Below are positions 1-5,446 of a DNA stretch of 10,793 bases, piece by piece. The DNA is from Acholeplasmataceae bacterium. GTDB taxonomy: Bacteria > Bacillota_I > Bacilli_A > Acholeplasmatales > Acholeplasmataceae. The notes below the pieces were generated by a model. The model ran no database searches, was not told where the DNA came from, and worked only from the letters and a program-made list of their open reading frames with translations. The position numbers were made by a program, and so were the translations under genes. The stretch lies in assembly GCA_003497445.1 (NCBI GenBank), contig DNNX01000024.1, forward strand, positions 1-10,793, in the 5' to 3' direction. Position 1 is the first letter of the stretch; each line of letters starts with the position of its first letter.

Positions 1-707
1 ATGAGAGAGACATCTTTAAATCCCATAGATACGATGTGATTTCTGATTGTTTTTAAACGATCATCAAAGGTCCCATTTACAAGTAAACCATCTATCTTTT
101 GATAATTTTTAAATTCGTTAAATTGTGCACTGAGTTTTGAATACCACTTATCTTCTCTTACATAAAGCAAACCTTCAATATCAATATTGGTTTCAACAGC
201 AAATCCTCTGAAATAAGTGGTTGTGGATGAATTTTGTCCGTTGCTCGATCTTGAATAATACCATAATGCATACAAACCATTCTGTGTGGAAGTATTCGTG
301 ATTTGATATGAAAAGATTTCTGTTGCACGACTTGAAATAAGAGGATGTTGAATGATGTAATCATTCGATAATTTATTTGTTTGTATTACATAATCATAAT
401 CATACGATAGCGTATCTCTAGTTAATATCGGTTGCCATAGATGTTTTACGAGTAATTCAATAAAAGCTGCTTCTTTTTTTTCACTAGAAATAATATGTTT
501 CACCATAAAAATAAATCCTAAAATGAAACTTATGAATGCTGTTATAAAAATGTAAAGAATCACTTCTCCAAATCCAAGGATGCCTAAAATCGCTACTAAT
601 ACAAAGCATATTAAAAAAACAATCAGAAAAAAACCACTTCTTTTTAAATCAGTAAATCGTTTTAATGTTTTTGATGCTTCTTTTAATATTTGTAATCCTT
701 GATCCAT
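1..707 (-). CDS. Two-TM membrane protein, possibly DUF3137-like (3' end cut by window edge)
   Basis: An uninterrupted reading frame of 235 codons runs from an ATG at 707 leftwards and leaves the window without a stop, so the C-terminus is missing. AGAGGA lies a few bases upstream of the ATG. Residues 1-25 are basic and amphipathic (KEASKTLKRF). Two hydrophobic segments at about 26-46 and 48-69 form a tight hairpin, probably with both ends in the cytoplasm. The soluble remainder includes WQPILTRDTL and a stretch reading YFRGFAVETNIDIEG at about residues 160-175. That stretch resembles the F-K/R-G-hydrophobic core of DUF3137 membrane proteins, but I recognise this only by eye. It has its own promoter and is divergent from the GGT-family gene. 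No function is assignable. The coding call is secure and the family call is weak. Confidence 0.75.
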   Translation of the reverse strand, partial: MDQGLQILKEASKTLKRFTDLKRSGFFLIVFLICFVLVAILGILGFGEVILYIFITAFISFILGFIFMVKHIISSEKKEAAFIELLVKHLWQPILTRDTLSYDYDYVIQTNKLSNDYIIQHPLISSRATEIFSYQITNTSTQNGLYALWYYSRSSNGQNSSTTTYFRGFAVETNIDIEGLLYVREDKWYSKLSAQFNEFKNYQKIDGLLVNGTFDDRLKTIRNHIVSMGFKDVSL

Positions 708-735
708 GATATCCTCTTTTTGTTTCATTTTACCA

Positions 736-764
736 TATATAATACCAATCTAATATTATGCCAA
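736..764 (-). promoter_or_regulatory. SigA-type promoter of the two-TM protein gene
   Basis: On the minus strand TTGGCA (764-759), a 17-bp spacer and TATATA (741-736) form a near-consensus -35/-10 pair. The predicted start near 729 leaves about 20 nt of leader carrying AGAGGA before the ATG at 707. It overlaps the opposing promoter region of the GGT-family gene. Confidence 0.6.
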
Positions 765-768
765 TGAC

Positions 769-797
769 TTTCTTTTTTAGTACTTTTCTTCTATAAT
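769..797 (+). promoter_or_regulatory. Promoter of the GGT-family gene
   Basis: A perfect -10 hexamer TATAAT sits at 792-797. The hexamer 17 bp upstream, TTTCTT (769-774), is a poor -35. The predicted start near 804 leads directly into the ribosome binding site AAAGGA (810-815), 7 nt before the ATG at 823, so the leader is under 20 nt. Confidence 0.55.
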
Positions 798-822
798 ACA
801 AAAAAACTCAAAGGATTATTTT

Positions 823-2430
823 ATGACATTTGATTTAAATCAATATCCTTATCCATCAAAGCGTCAATGTGTTTTTGCTAAAAACGGTATGGTCGCAACG
901 AGTCAACCACTTGCTGCGCAAGCTGGATTAGACATTTTAAAAAAAGGTGGCAATGCAATAGATGCTGCAATTGCGACTGCAGCATGTCTCACCGTTGTTG
1001 AACCAACATCCAATGGAATTGGAAGTGATTGTTTTGCAATTGTTTGGATGCAAAACGCATTATATGGATTAAATGCCAGTGGCTACGCACCAAAAAATAT
1101 TTCTATCGATCAATTACAAGCTTTAGGCTATGAAAAAATCCCAACACACGGCATGATTCCAATAACAATTCCTGGTACACCAAAAGGCTGGGTAGAATTA
1201 TCTAAACGCTTTGGAAAGCTTCCATTAAGTGATGTATTAGAACCTGCAATTCAATATGCAAATGAAGGTTTCCCCTTATCTCAGACACTTGCTTATCACT
1301 GGAAGCAAGCTTATGAAATTTATAAAAAGAACCTTACTGATCCTATGTTTCAGCCTTGGTTTGATACCTTTGCACCACATGGTGCTGCCCCAAAAGTTGG
1401 TGATATTTGGTCATCTAAAGATCATGCTGAAACATTAAGATGCATTGCAGAAACAAATGCAGATGCTTTTTATAACGGCACTCTCACAAAAAAAATCGTA
1501 GACTATTCTAATAAGTATGGTGGATTTTTATCTCTGGAAGATTTTGCTGAATATGATGTTGATTGGGTCACACCAATTTCTATTAACTACAAAGGATATG
1601 ATGTTTATGAACTTCCACCTAATGGACAGGGGATCATTGCACTTATGGCATTATCAATGCTTAATAATGATCAATTTACTTCAAGGGATCATACTGAAAC
1701 GATCCATCATCAGATTGAAGCACTTAAACTTGCTTTTGCAGATGGATTTGAATATATTGCGGATCATAAAGAAATGCAAGTCACTGATAAACACCTTTTA
1801 AATGCTCATTATCTCAAGAAAAGGCGTGATCTCATTTCAAAAGATGCATTAGATCCTATGTTTGGTCAACCTCAAAAAGGTGGAACTGTCTATTTAGCCA
1901 CTGCTGATAAAGATGGAAACATGGTATCTTACATCCAAAGCAACTATATGGGGTTTGGATCTGGCATTGTCATTCCTGGTACAGGTATTGCAATGCAAAA
2001 CAGAGGTCATAATTTTTCTTTTGATAAGTATCACATAAATGCATTAGGTCCTAGAAAAAAACCACTGCATACCATTATTCCTGGTTTTTTAATGAAAGAT
2101 CAATTACCCATTGGTCCATTTGGTGTCATGGGTGGATTTATGCAACCACAAGGCCACCTTCAAGTACTCATGAATATGATCGATTTTAATTTAAACCCTC
2201 AGGCTGCATTAGATGCACCACGATTTCAATGGATGAAAGATAAAAACGTTATCGTAGAACCTAGTTTCCCAAAACATGTCATTCAAGACCTCATCTTAAG
2301 AGGCCATCAAGTTACTGTTGAAGAACGAATCTCTATGTTTGGCCGTGGACAAATAATTTTTAGAGATGTAAATGGCACCTACATTGGTGCATCAGAATCA
2401 CGATGTGACGGTATGGTAGCGGCATGGTAA
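823..2430 (+). CDS. ggt: Gamma-glutamyltransferase-family Ntn hydrolase (YwrD/acylase-like)
   Basis: 535 aa, the usual length for this family. The N-terminal half carries the hallmark GMVATSQPLAAQAG (22-35) and KKGGNAIDAAIA (40-51). The autoprocessing site and nucleophile is Thr355 in KGGTVYLATADKDGN. Cleavage before it would give a large and a small subunit. The oxyanion-hole glycines are Gly437-Gly438 (GVMGGFMQPQG). There is no signal peptide, so the enzyme should be cytoplasmic, unlike secreted GGTs. The pattern from Thr355 to the QPQG block resembles Bacillus YwrD-type proteins. Residues that bind the gamma-glutamyl group in E. coli GGT appear replaced: no DxREMAP motif (here NASGYAP), NRGHNFS where MDDFS is expected, and LHTIIP where the double-serine loop is expected. 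Hydrolysis of a related gamma-glutamyl or acyl amide is therefore more likely than classical glutathione breakdown. It is monocistronic, with AAAGGA 7 nt before the ATG and a terminator right after the stop. Confidence 0.93.
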   Translation: MTFDLNQYPYPSKRQCVFAKNGMVATSQPLAAQAGLDILKKGGNAIDAAIATAACLTVVEPTSNGIGSDCFAIVWMQNALYGLNASGYAPKNISIDQLQALGYEKIPTHGMIPITIPGTPKGWVELSKRFGKLPLSDVLEPAIQYANEGFPLSQTLAYHWKQAYEIYKKNLTDPMFQPWFDTFAPHGAAPKVGDIWSSKDHAETLRCIAETNADAFYNGTLTKKIVDYSNKYGGFLSLEDFAEYDVDWVTPISINYKGYDVYELPPNGQGIIALMALSMLNNDQFTSRDHTETIHHQIEALKLAFADGFEYIADHKEMQVTDKHLLNAHYLKKRRDLISKDALDPMFGQPQKGGTVYLATADKDGNMVSYIQSNYMGFGSGIVIPGTGIAMQNRGHNFSFDKYHINALGPRKKPLHTIIPGFLMKDQLPIGPFGVMGGFMQPQGHLQVLMNMIDFNLNPQAALDAPRFQWMKDKNVIVEPSFPKHVIQDLILRGHQVTVEERISMFGRGQIIFRDVNGTYIGASESRCDGMVAAW

Positions 2431-2431
2431 T

Positions 2432-2461
2432 AAAAAAGTGAGCTTATTGGCTCACTTTTTA
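2432..2461. terminator. Rho-independent terminator after the GGT-family gene, probably bidirectional
   Basis: GTGAGC (2438-2443) pairs with GCTCAC (2450-2455) around a 6-nt loop. The stem is flanked by an A-run on the left and a T-run on the right, so U-tracts exist on both strands. It starts one base after the GGT stop codon and could also end transcripts from the tRNA-Arg/tRNA-Ser unit on the other strand. Confidence 0.85.
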
Positions 2462-2579
2462 TTTATCATTTATGTGTTACCTGACCTATTTTGATAACCT
2501 AGTTTTTCGAATATGACTATTGTATTTACCCCATACACTCCATTAGTAATTCGTTTATATCAGACCAATTCTCGTCTAA

Positions 2580-2668
2580 TGGCGGAGGAAAGGGGATTTG
2601 AACCCCTGCGCCTTTGACAGCCTACGAGCTTTCCAAGCCCGCCTCTTCAGCCACTTGAGTATTCCTCC
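2580..2668 (-). tRNA. tRNA-Ser (anticodon GGA)
   Basis: The acceptor stem GGAGGAA/TTCCTCC is perfect. The discriminator is G and the CCA end is encoded. The anticodon stem CGGGC/GCTCG (one G-U pair) encloses the loop TTGGAAA, giving anticodon GGA, which reads UCC and UCU. A long variable arm, typical of serine tRNA, precedes the T arm AGGGG-TTCAAAT-CCCCT. Length is 89 nt with CCA. It follows tRNA-Arg with a 6-nt gap, so the two are very likely cotranscribed and then processed. Confidence 0.96.
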
Positions 2669-2674
2669 TAATAA

Positions 2675-2751
2675 TGGCGCACCCGACATGAATTGAACAT
2701 GCGACCTTAACCTTCGGAGGGTTATGCTCTATCCAACTGAGCTACGGGTGC
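2675..2751 (-). tRNA. tRNA-Arg (anticodon CCG)
   Basis: The acceptor stem GCACCCG/CGGGTGC is perfect, with discriminator G and encoded CCA. The anticodon stem TAACC/GGTTA encloses the loop CTCCGAA, giving anticodon CCG, which reads the codon CGG. The T loop TTCAATT and the D arm are canonical. Length is 77 nt. It is first in the tRNA-Arg/tRNA-Ser pair. A TGATACAAT extended -10 about 10 nt upstream on the same strand should start transcription about 4 nt before the mature 5' end. Confidence 0.96.
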
Positions 2752-2761
2752 CAGCGTTTTT

Positions 2762-2770
2762 ATTGTATCA
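2762..2770 (-). promoter_or_regulatory. Extended -10 promoter of the tRNA-Arg/tRNA-Ser unit
   Basis: The minus strand reads TGATACAAT, an extended -10 (TGn plus TACAAT, hexamer 2767-2762). No good -35 is seen at 17-18 bp spacing. The predicted start near 2755 leaves a 4-nt leader before tRNA-Arg. The same nonamer drives the opposite strand 24 bp away, as part of a perfect inverted repeat. Confidence 0.55.
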
Positions 2771-2785
2771 TATATAGCGCTTTCA

Positions 2786-2794
2786 TGATACAAT
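2786..2794 (+). promoter_or_regulatory. Extended -10 promoter of the VTC/DUF4956 operon
   Basis: TGATACAAT on the plus strand is an extended -10 with hexamer 2789-2794. No consensus -35 is found at the normal spacing. A start about 7 nt downstream falls at 2801-2802, on the ATG of the VTC gene, implying an mRNA with no leader. A 12-bp palindrome TGTCATATGACA (2796-2807) covers this start point. Confidence 0.5.
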
Positions 2795-2801
2795 ATGTCA
2801 T

Positions 2802-3467
2802 ATGACACAATCTTTTGAACGTTATGAAAAAAAATACATCATTACAAACGCTCAAGCATCAGAAATGATTGCTTTTTTAAAATTACACATGGCACTTGAT
2901 CGTCATCATAACCCAAAGCATATTTTACCATACAAAATCCATTCTTATTATTTAGATGATCATGATGCACGTATTATAAAGAAAAGTATTGAAAAACCCT
3001 CTTATAAAGAGAAATATCGTTTGAGATGGTATAATGATCCAACAAAATTATTTTTAGAGGTAAAAATAAAATACTTAAAAAGATCTCATAAAAAACGTTT
3101 TGAAATCACTCAAGAAGAATTAGATTTAAAAGACTATCGAACACTTATTAATACTTCGTATCATTATGGTTATTTAAATGCAATCACACCTGCATCCATT
3201 GGAAAATATTGTTTAATTGACTATGAACGTATTGCATTTGATGATACGGATAAGGGTATTCGCGTCACCTTTGATTTTAATGTATCCTATACATTTGACA
3301 ATACATCTTATCCTCTCAATGATGAGGACGTTGTAATTTTAGAAATCAAATATCGTGATGCATTCCCACTATTTTTATCTTCTTATTTATCTGAACACAA
3401 AATCTATTCTAGATCTTTATCTAAAATAGGTCGTTCTTATCAACAATACAAAGGAGCATTATTATGA
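2802..3467 (+). CDS. VTC-domain protein (polyphosphate-polymerase-like, triphosphate tunnel fold)
   Basis: 221 aa, about one VTC domain with no SPX or membrane segment. Family landmarks in order: ERYEKKYII (6-14), IHSYYLDD (46-53), KYRLRWY (71-77, paired arginines 73 and 75), LFLEVKIKY (83-91), the basic segment KRSHKKRFEIT (93-103), CLIDYERIAF (137-146), RVTFD (154-158), VVILEIKY (177-184) and SLSKIGRSYQQ (205-215). Alternating basic residues and acidic LE-x-K strands are what a triphosphate tunnel metalloenzyme needs to bind a polyanion and metal. Yeast Vtc4, with this fold, makes polyphosphate from ATP; activity here is inferred. The ATG at 2802 is chosen because the conserved N-terminus starts there. 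No Shine-Dalgarno precedes it, and the promoter suggests leaderless translation. The stop overlaps the DUF4956 gene start by 4 nt, so the two products probably form one membrane-bound unit. Confidence 0.9.
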   Translation: MTQSFERYEKKYIITNAQASEMIAFLKLHMALDRHHNPKHILPYKIHSYYLDDHDARIIKKSIEKPSYKEKYRLRWYNDPTKLFLEVKIKYLKRSHKKRFEITQEELDLKDYRTLINTSYHYGYLNAITPASIGKYCLIDYERIAFDDTDKGIRVTFDFNVSYTFDNTSYPLNDEDVVILEIKYRDAFPLFLSSYLSEHKIYSRSLSKIGRSYQQYKGALL

Positions 3468-4153
3468 CATCAACCATTTATTGGGTTTTAACTTTAGAAC
3501 CACTGACAATTTCAACACTTCTCATTGTATTATCGATGGCGACTATATTAGGTGCCATGCTCGCATTTAGCTATCATGTGTCTCATTTAAAAGATGGTTA
3601 TGATAAAAGTTTTTTATTTACATTACTTATCATGCCACTCGTTGTAAGTATTATCGTATTACTTGTATCTAATAATTTAGCACGTGCATTTAGTTTAGCC
3701 GGTGTGTTTACTTTGGTAAGATTTAGATTAGCGATGAATGATTCTTCTGACTTAGGGTTTATATTAGCGTCTGTTGGTGTTGGATTATCCATTGCTTTAG
3801 GATATGTATTACTTGGCATCATCATTACAACATTTTTGTCTGTTGTTCTTGCTGTGCTATCACAATTTTTGCTTCAACAAAAACAATCCTCTGCAAAACT
3901 TGTTTTTTACATGCCTGAACAAATGAATATTAAAGGTGCGGTTGATGATGTTTTGTCACATCATACAAAGTCTCATAGATTAAATAAAATAAGATCTACA
4001 GAGTTTGGTACTTTATATAAATTAACGTATAAAATCATCTTAAAAAAAGATACCGATACAAAAGAACTTATGGATGCAATAAGGTATATGAATGGTAATT
4101 TAGATGTAACATTGTATGAAGATTACCACGTGTCCTATGAAGAAAAACTATAA
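3464..4153 (+). CDS. DUF4956 integral membrane protein, partner of the VTC protein
   Basis: 229 aa. Four hydrophobic segments lie at about 14-37, 49-69, 97-115 and 116-138. Between the second and third is the family signature RAFSLAGVFTLVRFR (74-88), followed by NDSSDLGF (92-99). Residues about 145-229 form a soluble, probably cytoplasmic domain with alternating strands and helices (KLVFYM, TLYKLTYKI, LDVTLYEDYHVSY). The ATG overlaps the VTC stop as ATGA, with AAAGGAG (3450-3456) 7 nt upstream inside the VTC gene. DUF4956 genes commonly neighbour VTC-domain genes in bacteria, as here. A role as membrane anchor or polymer conduit is a reasonable inference but is unproven. The gene ends in a terminator. 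Confidence 0.9.
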   Translation: MTSTIYWVLTLEPLTISTLLIVLSMATILGAMLAFSYHVSHLKDGYDKSFLFTLLIMPLVVSIIVLLVSNNLARAFSLAGVFTLVRFRLAMNDSSDLGFILASVGVGLSIALGYVLLGIIITTFLSVVLAVLSQFLLQQKQSSAKLVFYMPEQMNIKGAVDDVLSHHTKSHRLNKIRSTEFGTLYKLTYKIILKKDTDTKELMDAIRYMNGNLDVTLYEDYHVSYEEKL

Positions 4154-4182
4154 AAAAAGTCTAACGTATGTTAGACTTTTTT
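4153..4182. terminator. Bidirectional terminator between the DUF4956 gene and the GPx gene
   Basis: AAAAAAGTCTAAC (4153-4165) and GTTAGACTTTTTT (4170-4182) form a perfect 13-bp stem with a 4-nt loop, with A/T runs giving a U-tract in both directions. It begins in the stop codon of the DUF4956 gene and contains the stop codon of the convergent GPx gene (4171-4173). One hairpin thus ends both operons with no intergenic waste. Confidence 0.9.
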
Positions 4183-4701
4183 ATTTAATAACGTTTCTAT
4201 AAAAGGTTTGAGTGCTTCAGGTTTAACTGTTGGACTAAATCTATAAATGACTTTGCCTTGTTGATCAATTAAAAATTTTGTAAAGTTCCATTTTATGCGA
4301 GACCCTGATAATTTTGACAATAATCCAGTTTTTAATTGTCCTGCATGATTCTGATCTTGTGGTGCTTCTTTTTTTAAATATTGATATAGAGGATGTGCCT
4401 GCTTTCCATTCACATTGATTTTTGCAAATGTTATAAATGTTGTGTGATAGGATAATTCACAAAATGTTTGAATCTCTTCGTTACTTTGAGAAGCTTCATT
4501 CATAAATTGATTGCAAGGAAAATCTAAAATTTCAAACCCTTGATCTTTATATGACGCATACAATTTTTCAAGGCCTTCATACTGACCAACTAAACCACAT
4601 TTAGGTGCCGTATTGACAATAAGTAATACCTTTCCTTTATATGATTTTAGTGATACATGTTCATGTTTATGTGTCTCTACTTCAAATGTATAGACTGACA
4701 T
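4171..4701 (-). CDS. Glutathione-peroxidase-family (thiol peroxidase) enzyme
   Basis: 176 aa, a thioredoxin-fold peroxidase. The peroxidatic Cys35 lies in VNTAPKCGLVGQYEGLE, Gln65 in FPCNQF and Trp138-Asn139 in KWNFTKFL, completing the Cys-Gln-Trp-Asn catalytic set. The residue is cysteine (TGT/TGC type), not selenocysteine. Cys81 in QTFCELSY aligns with the resolving cysteine of the non-animal GPx group, so the electron donor is likely thioredoxin rather than glutathione. The segment after NQF reads MNEAS in place of the usual G-x-QEPG. No signal peptide, so cytoplasmic. AAGGAG (4713-4708) lies 6 nt before the ATG. The tRNA-Pro 3' end is only 18 nt upstream, leaving no room for a separate promoter in between. 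It is the last gene of the ABC/DsbA/tRNA/GPx unit and probably reduces lipid or hydrogen peroxides. Confidence 0.95.
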   Translation of the reverse strand: MSVYTFEVETHKHEHVSLKSYKGKVLLIVNTAPKCGLVGQYEGLEKLYASYKDQGFEILDFPCNQFMNEASQSNEEIQTFCELSYHTTFITFAKINVNGKQAHPLYQYLKKEAPQDQNHAGQLKTGLLSKLSGSRIKWNFTKFLIDQQGKVIYRFSPTVKPEALKPFIETLLNKKV

Positions 4702-4719
4702 ACATTCTCCTTTTCATAA

Positions 4720-4796
4720 TGGTCGGGACGACAAGATTTGAACTTGCGACCTCTTGGACCCCATCCAAGCGCGCTACCAAGCTACGCCACGTCCCG
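4720..4796 (-). tRNA. tRNA-Pro (anticodon GGG), inside a protein operon
   Basis: The acceptor stem CGGGACG/CGTCCCG is perfect, with discriminator A and encoded CCA. The anticodon stem CTTGG/CCAAG encloses ATGGGGT, giving anticodon GGG, which reads CCC and CCU. The D arm (GCGTAGCTTGGTAGCGC) and T arm (GCAAG-TTCAAAT-CTTGT) are canonical. Its 5' end is 4 nt after the DsbA-like stop codon and its 3' end 18 nt before the GPx start. All three genes lie on the same strand, so the tRNA must be cut out of a longer transcript unless a promoter lies inside the DsbA-like gene; I saw none convincing there. Confidence 0.96.
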
Positions 4797-4800
4797 TCCT

Positions 4801-5445
4801 TTATGTGATTTCACATGTATCATCATCACAGACATCTTGACGTTTTTCAAGTTGTTTTGCATATGTAAATGCTTGAATGAGTTGATGTACTTTTTGATAT
4901 CCGTACATGGGTTGCGTACCATTAATACGCATATGTGGAATACGATGAATCCCTTTTAATATTGCATTTTCTCGATTTGAGTCAACTTGTGTTAAATATT
5001 TATCGGTATGTAATACTTCAAGAATTTTTTCTTGAGGAATATTGAGATTTAAACAAATATCTAATAAATACTGATGATTCGATATATCTTTTTTATGCTC
5101 ATAATAATCTATTAATACTTGAGTTACGAATGCATGTTGGACATGATTGATTTTAGCCAGATGTGATAATCGATGGATATCAGATGTTGGAAATGGTGTT
5201 TGATCTTTAATGACATCAAAGTCCTTAAAAAATAATTCAACATCGTTTTTGTCAATGAGTAAATGTTTCGCGATGACATCATAAAGTGATGTTTCTTCAC
5301 CTACAACCATCTTAGGAATCATTTCATAACTTCTATATAAAATATCTATATTTTGATCTTGATATTGTGCCAAAGCTTCTATTAGTGATTTTTGAAGTAA
5401 ATAGCTTTGTGGACACATAAAATCGAACCAAATCTCTATTGTCAT
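4801..5445 (-). CDS. DsbA/FrnE-like thioredoxin-fold protein with CxxS site
   Basis: 214 aa, the normal size for FrnE-type DsbA-family proteins. The N-terminal strand and active site read IEIWFDFMCPQSY: Cys11 is present but the second cysteine of the usual CxxC is Ser14. A helical insertion fills the middle, and the cis-proline loop is HRIPHMRINGT, followed by GYQKVHQLI. The C-terminal tail ends CDDDTCEIT, a CX4C pair; a C-terminal cysteine pair is also seen in some FrnE proteins. No signal peptide or membrane segment, so it is probably cytoplasmic and acts as a thiol isomerase, reductase or glutathionyl-type transferase rather than a secreted oxidase. The start overlaps nothing but lies 1 nt after the ABC transporter stop. 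GGAG 4 nt before the ATG is a tight site, so translational coupling is likely. The tRNA-Pro follows after 4 nt. Confidence 0.9.
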   Translation of the reverse strand: MTIEIWFDFMCPQSYLLQKSLIEALAQYQDQNIDILYRSYEMIPKMVVGEETSLYDVIAKHLLIDKNDVELFFKDFDVIKDQTPFPTSDIHRLSHLAKINHVQHAFVTQVLIDYYEHKKDISNHQYLLDICLNLNIPQEKILEVLHTDKYLTQVDSNRENAILKGIHRIPHMRINGTQPMYGYQKVHQLIQAFTYAKQLEKRQDVCDDDTCEIT

Positions 5446-5446
5446 A

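Larger units (their letters stand above)
2761..2795. repeat. Perfect 11-bp inverted repeat carrying two divergent -10 elements
   Basis: TATTGTATCAT (2761-2771) and ATGATACAATA (2785-2795) are exact reverse complements separated by 13 bp containing the palindrome AGCGCT. Each arm contains TGATACAAT reading outward. The two promoters therefore occupy the same short segment symmetrically, and two polymerases could probably not bind at once. The arms could equally be an operator for a dimeric regulator. Confidence 0.7.

Noticed and set aside
1256..1801. Plus-strand open frames of 60 and 94 codons inside the GGT-family gene
   Set aside because: They sit in another frame of a gene with intact family motifs, have no ribosome site and show low-complexity, non-protein-like composition.
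2761..2795. Inverted repeat as a rho-independent terminator
   Set aside because: The arms are AT-rich, the loop is 13 nt and no U-tract follows on either strand. Position between divergent genes and the -10 matches favour promoters.
4801..4816. TGTGA-TCACA pattern as a CRP-like operator
   Set aside because: It lies in the last codons of the DsbA-like gene and encodes its conserved cysteine tail; it is short and the centre mismatches. No promoter is nearby.
4797..4850. Separate promoter for tRNA-Pro inside the DsbA-like gene
   Set aside because: TTGAAA is present but no acceptable -10 lies 16-18 bp downstream; the nearest, TACATG, lacks the conserved final T.
4738..4959. Plus-strand frame of 73 codons across tRNA-Pro
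   Set aside because: It reads through the complement of a well-formed tRNA and the DsbA-like gene. Such tRNA-antisense frames are a common artefact.
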